Assembly (NCBI GenBank): GCA_030760725.1
Contig: JASWHV010000002.1
Location: 66,225,900 to 66,289,899, forward strand
Origin: Neostapfia colusana
Taxonomy: Eukaryota; Streptophyta; Magnoliopsida; Poales; Poaceae
DNA length: 64,000 nt
Reading direction: 5' to 3'
The translations under genes and the position numbers were made by a program. Shown piece after piece: positions 22,301 to 32,600 of this stretch. The notes under the pieces were generated by a model that saw nothing but the letters and a program-made list of their open reading frames with translations, made no database searches and was not told the origin of the DNA. Numbering within the stretch: the first letter of the stretch is position 1; each line of letters starts with the position of its first letter.

Positions 22301-23434
22301 GCCGCCGGTGAGCAACCACTCGAGCTGTGGCTCGGGGATGAGCAGCACCGGTCACCTGTGCGTCCAAGGGTGTCTTGGCTCGGGCGTGACAACGCCCAGG
22401 TTGGGCTGTCCACGAGAGCCCGAGGTGCGGCGGTTTCCAGTTCCGAGTTAGATCTTTCGGCACAGCCGATATCACTCGGTTTCAATCGATTTCTATCAAT
22501 GGGAAGGATGGAGGATGGTTGCTAGTACCTTGCTGGGACCTTGGAATGGAAAGAGGGAGCTGCGATCGGCTTGATCAAGCAGGAACTCGAGCGGCGGCGA
22601 TGGCAGTGGAAAAAGCAGTCGCGCACGTCGGTAGCTCGGGGAAATGGTGACTGAAGCACGCCGGGGAGGGAATAAATAGCCCGGCCGGCTGGTCTCCGGC
22701 TTGGGGCACGCAGCAGGAGCTGGCGCCGGCTGCCCCCTTCGGTGGCGCGCGCGCACAGCTGCCGGGAACCGACTGAACTGTGGTTCAGTCGGTTTGCTTT
22801 GAGGCTGAGGCTGACATGTGGGTCCCACTTCTCTTTTAACCTCTGAAATTTATTCCTAACAGCTGTGGTAAACAGTGAACCCTATTCTACCCTTGGCAAT
22901 TCAAATTATTCACCCAAGAGCCATTTGAATTGATCAAAGTTCAAATGAGGTTTGGTTTGAATGAATTTCAGCACAAGTGCAGTTTGAAATTCAAATAAAG
23001 TTTGAATTTCTCCCCCTTAGCTCATGTCAAGATCAACTCCAAATGGAGTGAAAATTGGTGTGTGAGCTCACAAAAATGTGCTGAGCAAGAATATGCCTTC
23101 CACTTTTACATTCAGTGGGTGAAAACAGTTTGAATTTGAATATGGTTTCAAACTGCCCTTTTCCTAACTATACCCAAAATGACCTCAAAAAGGTTTTGAA
23201 TTTGGGTGGAACTTGGCATGGACATCCTTAGCAAAGTGTAGGAGTCTTCATATGTCCAGCCCATCTATATCACATGTGGGAAGTACCACTTTTGCAATGT
23301 GTGAGTTTGTTCCCTAATGAGCATGTTGATAATTGTTACTTGCTCTTTATTTGTGTTCATCATTCTTCCTCAAATGAGGTGTGTGGTGTGGTGATGAACA
23401 CTGCAAATGAGTGTCAAAAACTGAGGCCCTTACA
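19388..23434 (-). repeat. E4 5' LTR (family A)
   Basis: 4047 bp, nearly identical to 10785-14831. TATTTAT on the minus strand at 22672-22678 is the likely core promoter. Downstream of it, in element sense, a stretch without ATG runs to CCCAGCAAG before GTACTAG, which would suit a non-coding first exon. Confidence 0.95.
19619..20880 (-). CDS. Candidate split LTR reading frame, E4 5' LTR copy
   Basis: Exon a 20800-20880 and exon b 19619-19707, with the same bases as the 3' LTR copy (offset 8603). This is the copy downstream of the active promoter in the 5' LTR. Confidence 0.42.
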
Positions 23435-23439
23435 AAACT

Positions 23440-23885
23440 GATCGGATCGGTGGTTTTTATAGCCGTGGGAGGGCGGTGGGTCTGTTGTGATTGAGTTGGA
23501 GTCCGCTGGGACCGGAATTCGGCTGCGGGACGCGATTTCCCGATCGGTTGCGATCGCGCGCGCGGGAGGGAGTCCGGGGTCGCGGGGTTAGGGATGACAT
23601 GTGGGTCCCACCCGTCAGCGAGGGGCAGCGCGGCGCGCGCGGGGGCGGGCTGGCGCGGGGTTTGCTGGGCCGGCTGGCTGTTTCGGCCCACTGGCCAGTT
23701 TTTTTCCCCGATTTCCTTTTTCTTTTTCCATTTCTTTTCTGTTTTGGGTATAATTTTAATTCCAGTTTGAATTTGAATTTTTGCAAACCATGCAACACGT
23801 CCAAAAATTTCTAAATTCCCCTCTGAACATGGTTTAGGGTTTTGAATCCAAATTTGGGTTTTGACTAAAAATTTGGGGTGTTACA
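23440..23885 (-). repeat. E3 3' LTR, second part
   Basis: Continues 7877-10784 after the E4 insertion and its duplicated AAACT. It matches 32607-33055 with a few substitutions and single-base length changes in homopolymers. It ends GGGGTGTTACA. Confidence 0.95.
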
Positions 23886-23923
23886 GCTCTACCCCCCTTA
23901 AAAGAAATCTCGTCCTCGAGATT
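23886..23923 (-). promoter_or_regulatory. E3 polypurine tract and inverted repeat
   Basis: Minus-strand AAGGGGGGTAGAGC touches the 3' LTR (23886-23899). The inverted repeat AATCTCG-TCCT-CGAGATT lies at 23906-23923, just after the pol stop. Confidence 0.8.
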
Positions 23924-23930
23924 GGTGTTT

Positions 23931-26900
23931 CTAAGAAAACAATTCCGGAAATTGTGCCTTGAGCTCATCTTCCCGTTCCCAGGTAGCTTCCTCTTCTGAG
24001 TGATGCTTCCACTGCACCTTGCACATCCGGATTCTCTTGTTTCTGGTGAGGCGCTCCATTGTCTCCAAAATCTTGTATGGTTGCTCGGCATAAGACAAAT
24101 CTTCAGCTACAGCCACTTCATTCATGGGTAACACCTCTTCAGGCGTCCTCAGGCATTTCTTGAGTTGTGACACATGGAATACATCATGCACGTCCGATAG
24201 ATGAGCCGGTAACTCTAGTTGGTACGCCACTTCGCCTTTCCTTTCCAACACCTGAAAGGGTCCGATGTATCGAGGTGACAACTTCCCTTTCACCTTGAAC
24301 CGACGAAGTCCTCTGATAGGGGACACCTTGAGATAAACATAGTCTCCCACGTTGAAAACGAGCTCTCTTCTTCGTACATCGGCATAGCTCTTTTGGCGTG
24401 TCTGTGCTATCCTCAAGTTGTTGCGAATCTCCCTCACCTTCGCCTCGGCTTCTTGTAGCACTTCTGGACCAAACACTTTACTTTCTCCTGTTTGGTTCCA
24501 AAATAGAGGAGTTCTGCACTTCCTTCCATACAAAGCTTCAAACGGTGACATCTTCATACTAGCTTGATAACTGTTGTTATAGGAAAACTCCGCATACGGT
24601 AAGTTCTTGTCCCAACTCCTATTGTTTTTGAGTGCACATGCCCTTAACATATATTCAAGGATCTGATTGGTTCTCTCCGTCTGCCCGTCAGTTTGGGGAT
24701 GATAGGCAGAGCTGAAGTTCAGATGGGTTCCCATGGTTTCATGCAACTTCTGCCAAAACCTCGAGGTGAACTGTGTCCCTCGGTCCGACACTATCTTCTT
24801 TGGCACTCCATGGTAACACACGATCCTTGACATGTACAATTCTGCCAATTTAGATCCACTGTAGCTTTCTTTCACAGGGATGAAATGAGCTACCTTGGTT
24901 AGCCTATCAATAATGACCCATATTGAATCATACCCGGATTGGGTTCTAGGCAATCCCACGACAAAATCCATGCTGATTTCTTCCCACTTCCATTCAGGTA
25001 CTTTTAGTGGTTGCAATAATCCCGCGGGTCGTTGATGTTCTGCTTTCACCAACTGACATGTGTCACATAGGGCAACATGTTCCGCGACATCTCGCTTCAT
25101 GCCATACCACCAATACCTGCCTTTGAGGTCCTGGTACATCTTCGTACTCCCAGGATGAATGGAATAGTCGGAATCGTGAGCCTCCTTTAAAATCAATTCA
25201 CGGATCTCCTTTACTTCTGGCACACAAATCCTTTTCCCGTGCCACACCGTTCCTTGTTCATCCTCTCTAAAACCAGGAGCTTTATTTTCCTTGATGAGCT
25301 GTCGGATCTCTTGTATCTTCTCATCATTCTTTTGGCCCTCGCGTATGTCTCGCTCGAGTGTGGAGTCCACTTCCATGGCGATGGCTTCACCACTATTTAC
25401 TAGACATAGATTGAGTCTTATAACCTCGTCCTTCAATTCTGCAGGCATGTCCTTCAAACTCAACTTATTGACCTGCACTTTCCGACTCAAAGCATCGGCC
25501 ACGACGTTTGCTTTCCCAGGATGATAGTTGATGCCCACATCAAAGTCATTGATTATCTCTAACCATCTCCTTTGTCGAAGATTGAGATCTGGTTGTGTGA
25601 ATATGTACTTCAAACTCTTATGATCCGTATATATCTCTGTCCTCTTCCCCATCAAATAGTGCCGCCAAATTTTCAACGCATGTACCACTGCGGCTAGTTC
25701 TAGATCATGTGTAGGATAGTTCTTCTCGTGCTTCCGAAGCTGTCGGGATGCATATGCCACGACATGCCCTTCTTGCATGAGAACACATCCCAACCCATTT
25801 CCAGAGGCATCGCAGTACACTGTGAAATTCTTCTGCACATCTGGCATAACCAGCACTGGAGCTGTTGTCAATCTCTTCTTTAGCTCCTGAAAGCTCGTCT
25901 CGCACTGTGGCGTCCAGGTGAATGTGATTCCCTTTTCCAATAGTTTGGTGAGAGGTCTCGAGATCTTGGAGAATCCCTCAATAAACCGTCGATAGTATCC
26001 AGCCAAGCCCAAAAAGCTTCGAACTTCCCCGACATTTTCAGGGGTCTTCCACTTCTGGATATCCTCGATTTTGGCAGGATCTACGGAGATTCCTCCTTCC
26101 GAGATTATATGTCCTAAAAAGGGAACTCTCTTCAGCCAAAACTCACACTTGCTCAACTTGGCATATAGTTGGTGTTCTCTCAGCCTTTGTAACACCAACC
26201 TTAGATGTTTCTCATGTTCTTCTTCATCTTTGGAGAAGACGAGAATATCATCTATGAAAACCACCACAAATTTGTCCAGATATTCCATGAATACCTTGTT
26301 CATGAGGTACATGAAATATGCCGGGGCATTGGTTAGCCCGAAAGGCATGACAGTGTATTCATACAGTCCGTACCGAGATACGAAAGCTGTCTTGGGAATA
26401 TCAGATTGCCTTATCTTGAGTTGGTGGTATCCCGACCTGAGATCAATTTTCGAGAACACACAAGCTCCCCTCAACTGATCAAACAAGTCTTCAATGCGAG
26501 GCAATGGGTACTTGTTCTTGATGGTTACCTCATTCAAGGCACGGTAATCCACGCATAACCTTTGGGTTCCGTCTTTCTTGGGCACAAATATCACCGGAGC
26601 TCCCCATGGTGAGGAACTAGGGCGAATATACCCCTTCTCCGTCAATTCTCTCAAATGATCCTTGAGCTCTTCTAGCTGCTTGGAGTCCATTCGATAAGGT
26701 CTCTTGTATATCGGGGCTGTTCCCGGTACTAGCTCAATTGCGAATTCTACGTCACGGTCGGGAGGCATGCCTGGCAATTCCTCCGTGAAAACATCTGGAT
26801 ATTCCCTGATAGTCCTGATTTTCTCAACTTTCACCTCCACTTGATTTAATTTAATGTCCCTCCTAGGCTCGTGTATTGTTATGAACTTTACTCTGGTACC

Positions 26901-27563
26901 ACTGGGGTGAGTTAGTTCCACCGTTCTGGTCGAACAATGGATGATTCCTTTATGTTTGGTCAACCAATCCATACCCAAAATAATATCTATCCCTTGTGAA
27001 TCTATCACTATGAGGTTAGCAGTAAATACTACCCCATTAATGTCTAGGCTCACTTTGGGACACACTTGTCTTGTCCTTATTTCTCCACCTGGAGAGTTTA
27101 CCGCTAACACATGGTTCATTTGTGTGGTTGCTAGGTCATGCTTCTTAACAAACCCTTGAGCAATGAACGAGTGGGTAGCACCAGAATCAAACAGCAGAGT
27201 TGCAAGGTGTAAATTGGCAGGAAACTTACCAACTACCACGTCGGGTGCCTCTTGTGCTTCCTCCATAGTGACGTGGTTCACCCGTCTTCTCACTACATTC
27301 TGCTGTTGTGGCGGCGCAGACTTCTTCTTCGGGCATTTATGGGCGTAGTGCCCCACTTCACCACAGTTGAAACATTGCACCCCAACCTTAGATGCTTGAC
27401 CCTTGTTGTCTTGGGGTGGGTTTTGGGGGTCCTTGCACTGCTGGTCGAGGTGGATATGCAGGGCGAGGCTGCTGCACAAACTGACGTGGCGGCTGTGCAG
27501 ATGCTGCGGGAGGCCTGTAGTTTGGGTTGTACCCTCTTGGTGCTGAATAGGGTACCGCAGCAC
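23931..27563 (-). CDS. E3 Pol polyprotein with chromodomain
   Basis: Open frame of 1210 codons. Residues 1-45 are out-of-frame overlap with gag; true homology begins near residue 47. Then CCHC knuckle (C64, C67, H72, C77), protease DSG at 126-128, reverse transcriptase with FIDD at 436-439, RNase H (D585, E622, D647), integrase zinc site (H796, H803, C833, C836) and catalytic D866, D927, E963, and a chromodomain-like end at 1163-1208 with EEATWE. No internal stop. It overlaps gag by 176 nt in the +1 frame. A G5 run at 27425-27429 (C5 in sense) is where one extra base would explain the break. Chromodomains of this type are known to guide integration to H3K9-methylated chromatin. Confidence 0.93.
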   Translation of the reverse strand: MLRYPIQHQEGTTQTTGLPQHLHSRHVSLCSSLALHIHLDQQCKDPQNPPQDNKGQASKVGVQCFNCGEVGHYAHKCPKKKSAPPQQQNVVRRRVNHVTMEEAQEAPDVVVGKFPANLHLATLLFDSGATHSFIAQGFVKKHDLATTQMNHVLAVNSPGGEIRTRQVCPKVSLDINGVVFTANLIVIDSQGIDIILGMDWLTKHKGIIHCSTRTVELTHPSGTRVKFITIHEPRRDIKLNQVEVKVEKIRTIREYPDVFTEELPGMPPDRDVEFAIELVPGTAPIYKRPYRMDSKQLEELKDHLRELTEKGYIRPSSSPWGAPVIFVPKKDGTQRLCVDYRALNEVTIKNKYPLPRIEDLFDQLRGACVFSKIDLRSGYHQLKIRQSDIPKTAFVSRYGLYEYTVMPFGLTNAPAYFMYLMNKVFMEYLDKFVVVFIDDILVFSKDEEEHEKHLRLVLQRLREHQLYAKLSKCEFWLKRVPFLGHIISEGGISVDPAKIEDIQKWKTPENVGEVRSFLGLAGYYRRFIEGFSKISRPLTKLLEKGITFTWTPQCETSFQELKKRLTTAPVLVMPDVQKNFTVYCDASGNGLGCVLMQEGHVVAYASRQLRKHEKNYPTHDLELAAVVHALKIWRHYLMGKRTEIYTDHKSLKYIFTQPDLNLRQRRWLEIINDFDVGINYHPGKANVVADALSRKVQVNKLSLKDMPAELKDEVIRLNLCLVNSGEAIAMEVDSTLERDIREGQKNDEKIQEIRQLIKENKAPGFREDEQGTVWHGKRICVPEVKEIRELILKEAHDSDYSIHPGSTKMYQDLKGRYWWYGMKRDVAEHVALCDTCQLVKAEHQRPAGLLQPLKVPEWKWEEISMDFVVGLPRTQSGYDSIWVIIDRLTKVAHFIPVKESYSGSKLAELYMSRIVCYHGVPKKIVSDRGTQFTSRFWQKLHETMGTHLNFSSAYHPQTDGQTERTNQILEYMLRACALKNNRSWDKNLPYAEFSYNNSYQASMKMSPFEALYGRKCRTPLFWNQTGESKVFGPEVLQEAEAKVREIRNNLRIAQTRQKSYADVRRRELVFNVGDYVYLKVSPIRGLRRFKVKGKLSPRYIGPFQVLERKGEVAYQLELPAHLSDVHDVFHVSQLKKCLRTPEEVLPMNEVAVAEDLSYAEQPYKILETMERLTRNKRIRMCKVQWKHHSEEEATWEREDELKAQFPELFS

Positions 27564-28401
27564 GGCTCATCTGCCCCGTAGGTTGCTGCATCATACGTGG
27601 GCGGGTGTTGCTTCCTGAGGCTTGATGTGACCACCCGGCCTTCCTCTTATTCTCATTTTCTAGGGCCTTTAGCTTCCTTTCTACCACAAATGCTCTGTCC
27701 ACCATCTTTTGAAAACTTTCATACTCATTGGAGGACATGGCACACTGCATCTCTGCGGTAAGTCCTTCCACGAAACAATCTTGTTTCTGCTCATCAGTCT
27801 CTATGTATTGTGGAGCATAACAGGATAGTTGAGTAAATTTAGTGAGGTATTCCCTCACCGTCATGTTTCCCTGCTGCAGTCCCAGAAACTCTTTCCTCTT
27901 GTTTTTGAGTTCACCTCTTGGGATGTAGTGGTTGCGGAAGCTACGCTTGAACTCTTCCCAAGTGATGTTCTCAGGGTCATGATGGGCGGCCACGTAGGCG
28001 GTCCACCAATCAGCAGCAGGTCCCTGCAATTGATGAGAGGCAAACAGCACCCTCTCATACCCTTGGCATTGGATTATCCTCATCTTACTTTCGATGGTCT
28101 TCAGCCAATCATCGGCCTCCAGAGGTTCAGCAGCACTTGCAAACTTTGGAGGTTGAGTTCCTAGAAACTCACTCAACCTTGGTTGGCGTGGTGCAGCTTG
28201 TGGAGGTGGAACTTGATGCAAGTTGGCCACCACTTGAGTCAAGTTCTGGATGAGCTGATTTTGATTCTCCAGCATTTGGTGGAGAGGATCAACTTCTTCA
28301 CGGCGACCACCCCTGTCCTGGCCTTCAGAAAGATGAGGGTTGCATGCCTCATCGTTGTTGTTGGCGGGGTTGGCAGCACGTCCTTTCCCTCTTCCGGCCA
28401 T
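27388..28401 (-). CDS. E3 Gag, frame-broken before the zinc knuckle
   Basis: 337 codons. Capsid-like homology covers about residues 70-240 (DDWLKTIES, WW, YIPRG motifs shared with the other Gag proteins here), followed by a Pro/Gln-rich linker. The frame then ends 16 codons after the pol-frame homology starts, so the CCHC knuckle lies in the pol ORF. The ATG at 28401 directly follows TTCTGCCAG, a possible splice acceptor. The first residues MAGRGKG resemble the tails of plant H2A (MAGRGK) and H4 (GRGKG). Confidence 0.9.
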   Translation of the reverse strand: MAGRGKGRAANPANNNDEACNPHLSEGQDRGGRREEVDPLHQMLENQNQLIQNLTQVVANLHQVPPPQAAPRQPRLSEFLGTQPPKFASAAEPLEADDWLKTIESKMRIIQCQGYERVLFASHQLQGPAADWWTAYVAAHHDPENITWEEFKRSFRNHYIPRGELKNKRKEFLGLQQGNMTVREYLTKFTQLSCYAPQYIETDEQKQDCFVEGLTAEMQCAMSSNEYESFQKMVDRAFVVERKLKALENENKRKAGWSHQASGSNTRPRMMQQPTGQMSRAAVPYSAPRGYNPNYRPPAASAQPPRQFVQQPRPAYPPRPAVQGPPKPTPRQQGSSI

Positions 28402-28702
28402 CTGGCAGAATCAACAAGTGTTAATTTGATACCATTTAGTATCATCTTACTACCTTCATTTGTTGGTACTTTGAGGTGTTGAGGCTTTGTTAAAATTTTA
28501 CGAGGTTTTATATCTCATATCAAATAAATGCACTATTATTTCCTATGGGTTCACACACCAAAGCAAAACAATCTGAAGACGAGGCTGTGGACAATTGCTC
28601 ATGGCTTCCACAACTCACGTCACACACCAAGCATTATCACACCATTAACTACGTCACGACTCGACTACTCGACCTCTTGCTAGCTAGGGGAAAGTCTCTA
28701 CA
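28402..28702 (-). other. E3 spacer between extra ORF and gag
   Basis: 301 bp without a coding frame. Its gag-proximal end carries TTAAC and then TTCTGCCAG at the gag ATG, which would serve as branch point and acceptor. Confidence 0.5.
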
Positions 28703-29482
28703 CTACTCGTCCTCTTGAGCTGGTTCCTCGGGATCTTCCTCCTCATTTCGGCTACCTTCTGACTTTGCTTTGGGTGGGTAGGCTGCTGGTGGAGAAGTGC
28801 GACGACGCCTGATTGCTCGGTGATCCGGGGAGTCAGGAGTCCATGGATCACTCACGGTGACACACAGTTCATTCCCATCTCCTCTTTCTCTCGCCTTTAA
28901 GCAAGCTCGCAGCAACGCCTCCGTTTCCTTCAGGGTGTCTCGGACATCCTGAAGCTCTTGTTGACACTCCTGCAGTCGAGTGCTGAGCATAGCGGCATCC
29001 TCCAAGCACAAGTCCATGTGCTCATGGGAAGTCCCTTGCTGCACCGGTGGGTACTTGTACTCCGTGGTACCACTCTCACGCTGGAGGACATACATGTACT
29101 CAGTTTTGTCCAAGTGGCGACGATAGATGTGACTCTGGCAGGTGATGGCCTCCCAGGTGACATCTCTCTCCGCGTCAACTTGTGTTGCTCGACAAGCTGG
29201 AGAATGGTGGATCTTCAGCAGCTGATTCTCGTGTATAATCCTCATCTCCGAACTCCATTCTTCCCTCTTCTCACGGATGGTCCTGGTAGAGTTATAGTGG
29301 ATGATGAGCTTGCCCGTATTGCCTGCGGCTTCGAGCATACGTCGAAGACGGCGCAACAAATCTCCAACTGCCAATCCGTAGGAAAGGTACGTCACGGGAC
29401 GACTCTCCTCTCTTTCGGCAAGGGCCACTACGGGAACTCTCCCTCCTGTGGACTTACGAGCGGTGCGAATCATACGAACCAT
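28703..29482 (-). CDS. E3 extra ORF upstream of gag, histone H3-like N-terminus
   Basis: Intact 259-codon frame between the PBS and gag, sense strand. Its function is not known to me. The start reads MVRMIRTARKSTGGRVP. Aligned with no gap from the first Met to histone H3, it keeps R2, the run T6-G13 (TARKSTGG, including K9 and S10) and P16. The middle has a basic helix-like region. Residues about 165-205 look like a coiled coil (LxxCQQELxxVxxTLxETExLL). The C-terminus is strongly charged and ends EEPAQEDE. The ATG directly follows a T-rich tract ending TTTTAG, a strong splice-acceptor look. No comparable ORF is seen in the leader of E6 or E7. It is not a histone gene: the similarity stops after residue 17. 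Confidence 0.85.
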   Translation of the reverse strand: MVRMIRTARKSTGGRVPVVALAEREESRPVTYLSYGLAVGDLLRRLRRMLEAAGNTGKLIIHYNSTRTIREKREEWSSEMRIIHENQLLKIHHSPACRATQVDAERDVTWEAITCQSHIYRRHLDKTEYMYVLQRESGTTEYKYPPVQQGTSHEHMDLCLEDAAMLSTRLQECQQELQDVRDTLKETEALLRACLKARERGDGNELCVTVSDPWTPDSPDHRAIRRRRTSPPAAYPPKAKSEGSRNEEEDPEEPAQEDE

Positions 29483-29698
29483 CTAAAACAAAAGAATTTA
29501 AAATTAGGTTAGATGAAATCTCAAACAAAAATCCTATTTTGAATGAAAGTTGGGGTAAGATGAAGAAAATGACTCCTTTAATAACACTTTTCCACCCACA
29601 CCTTGAAAAATAGTTTTTAAGAAAATAGGGCCCTTAAATACGTCCATTTCTACCTAGGTCCACGTTCCTACGGGCAACCTTGGCTCTGATACCACCTC
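29483..29698 (-). promoter_or_regulatory. E3 leader with PBS
   Basis: PBS TGGTATCAGAGCC on the minus strand at 29682-29694, four bases from the LTR. The remainder is AT-rich and ends at the acceptor-like site of the extra ORF. Confidence 0.88.
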
Positions 29699-32600
29699 TG
29701 TCACACCCGGTTTTTCCGAAGAAACAACCAAGTGATTATCACATGTATGCCAGGATCATTTTCTCATACATGTGATGACAAATAGTGAAGCATCATTTAT
29801 TACAAGCCAGGTGTCGAATATAAATAAGTCTTACATCGCAAATGTCTCAATGGACACTAATGCTTCATCACAAGTAAATAAACTAGCAGCGGAATATTAT
29901 TCTTTAGGACTCCATCACAGGCGTTGCCCGGGGGTCTTCATGAACCTAAAAACCTTCCTCGGGTCCAAAGTCTTGGTCATTATACACCACCTCATTATCT
30001 TGACCTGAGCAGCAATATAAACCAACAAATATGCAAGGTTGAGTACCAATGGTACTCAACAAGTGTGGGAAAATTATATCATGCATGGCTAGAACAAGGA
30101 AAGGTTGAACTCATGGTTAAAGCACTACGCAATTAATACCTATCACCTTAGCTTATTAAGCACCTACATTACTACACAGGTGAAATGGTCCCAATCTCCC
30201 ATCCCATCATCATAATCCAATAACCATAACATCATTTCCAATGTTAAGCTCCCCGCTTAACTTCCAAAACCATCAATCCTCTAATCATGAATAAGTCCGG
30301 GCCGCTCTTAACCGTGAGCACGGCTGTCAAGACAGTTTTGACTCTGCAGAGTTTGTACCACTGTACCCACAAGTAGTGATTTCATCCCCCGTTGCCGGGT
30401 GGACTAAAAGAACCTCCATTATGCCAGTGGCTACGTTCCACATTCACACTTCCCAGGTGTGCAGCCAGGAGATCACTACAAAGCCTTTACAAAGGGATTC
30501 CCGACGAGCGTGGGCCCACTGAGGTTTCACCCCTAACAGCATACAAGAGGCTCCAACCCCGCTGCAGTGGCCCCCTCTTGAGCCTTGCGGTTCATATGGT
30601 AGTCCAGCTGACACCTACTCCCCGCACCATCCAGCACACCCATACTACGCCGGGGATACACCTAATTAATTGGCCAAGCTGCCCCATCTCAGCATGTGGT
30701 TGGCACTGTAAAGCCGGGTTACATGCTCCATGAACCGGTCCTTAGGATCCAGGCAAGTACTAAACACAAACCCAAGTCTCGTGCACCCAGCACACAACCA
30801 AAACATCCAACTTGCCTTAATCCCTACCTCTACATAACTCACAATGTCTCATTCAAGAGTATGGTAATATAAACTGATGATCTCATTTCCCAAATATCCC
30901 ATTCTAAGCATGGCTAAGCAAATGCATGTAAATAAATGACATGACAAATTAAATCCCAACCCAAGCTTCAAGGAAACAAGGTAATGCAATTCTAGGGAAA
31001 CTTCCTAGCATGGGTTTCATATTTAACTTGACAATGCAAATAATTCTATCTACACATCCTAGCATAGGATCAAAGTGGTCAAGGACACTTGCCTCCTTCT
31101 TACTGCTCTTGAAATTGGTAGTCCTGGTCTTGGAAAGGGTTAACTTGCTCTTGAGCAGGTTCTACTTCATACCATCACACATAGCAAAAGAAAAACAACA
31201 ACCATAAGACATAGTTCACACTTCTACTTCATACAAACCACACATTTCATATTTATGAAATTCATTCACCCTTATATGTGTTGCGGTTACTTTATATGTG
31301 TTAAGTTGTGGCTTGCATGCACTTTTAACCATGTATATATGATTCCTACTTTTGTGTCCACATTTATACTTGCATACAATGTGCCTTCACAACTTCTATC
31401 AACCCTAAACTGAATTCTTTGTATTTTAGAAACTCCATTTATCATTTACTAGTTTCTATATGTTCAGATTTATATTCCTATGCATAATTGTGTATTTTAT
31501 TATTAAATTAGTAATACACATCACCTAAACAGATTAGGTTCTGGTCCTAAATAATTTAAAATCATATTTTGACCTTGGCTTCTGATGTATACTATTTCAT
31601 AATTATTTTCCCTATTTTTCTATAGCTATTCTTTACTTAAAAATGTGTCCCTATACTAATAAATGTGAATAATAGTTGAAACAGATTCATTTCAGCCCAA
31701 AAATATATTTCTATCTCACTCCAAAGTTTTCTAAGTACTGAGAAAGTTTTTAATTAATTTTTACAATTATGTTTGTCCCCCTTTTAAATTTTTAAACACT
31801 AGTTACATATTCAATTTTCTAAATCAAATACTAAACAGGGTAAAAAAAGTAAACTCACCCATCACAGGGTCTATAATATTATTTTCATAATTTCCAGGGG
31901 TCTAGCTACACTTAACCGAGGTGTTTTTCTTAATTTCTATTAAGTCCAGGGGCTAAAACTGATTTTTAAATGAATTTACATGATTTTCTGAAGTTCCAGG
32001 GGCTAGATCTGAAGTTTCCGGGGCTAGCTCTCAATTCCAGAGAACCCCAGGGGGTAGCACGTAAGAATTCCAGTCTTTATAATGCGGGGCTGACGTGGAC
32101 CGTCCGATTTTAAACCGACGGCTGAGATTATAACATCGAACCGGTACGCGGGGTTTTAAAGTCTACCGTGCGATTTAAAATAAACGGCGCACAAGCGGCC
32201 ACGTCGCTCTGATCGAGAGCGGGCGGCGCTGCCGGCGGCGCACGGCGGCGGGAAGCGGCGATCTCGCCGGAAAGTTTCGGATCCGCGAGAATTCTGCCTA
32301 GAACTGTGATCTTATGGCCTAGATCGGTAGAGGGGAGGTCAGGGATCTCACCTCGGGGGTTTTCTCGAGCTCGGGGGTCCTGGAAAGTGCTCGGCGGCGA
32401 GGTCCGAGGCAAAACCACGGCGAAGCTCGTCGGCGCTGAGTTTACACCGTAAGTCTTCGGGTTTTCTGCTCCTGCAAAGTTCCCCGGAGGCGGTGGATCA
32501 AAACCAGCGAGTTAGATCAGAGTTTCCGAGCTTAGATCGGCCAGAATTCACCGGCGAAGTCTCGGTGCTCACCGGAGTGAAAATCGGCGATCGCGTGAGG

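Larger units (their letters stand above)
10785..23434 (-). mobile_element. E4: family A Ty3/Gypsy element with truncated gag
   Basis: Element of 12650 bp with LTRs 10785-14831 and 19388-23434, both 4047 bp. The duplication AAACT is at 10780-10784 and 23435-23439. It lies inside the E3 3' LTR. I noticed five differences between its LTRs (for example near 12113, 12640, 13434, 13602 and 13758), so the insertion is recent. The internal region is only 4.56 kb because most of the leader and the start of gag are missing. Confidence 0.95.

Noticed and set aside
28703..29482. Extra ORF as a captured histone H3 gene fragment
   Set aside because: Only the first 17 residues resemble H3; the remaining 240 show no histone fold. 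A tail mimic is the better description.
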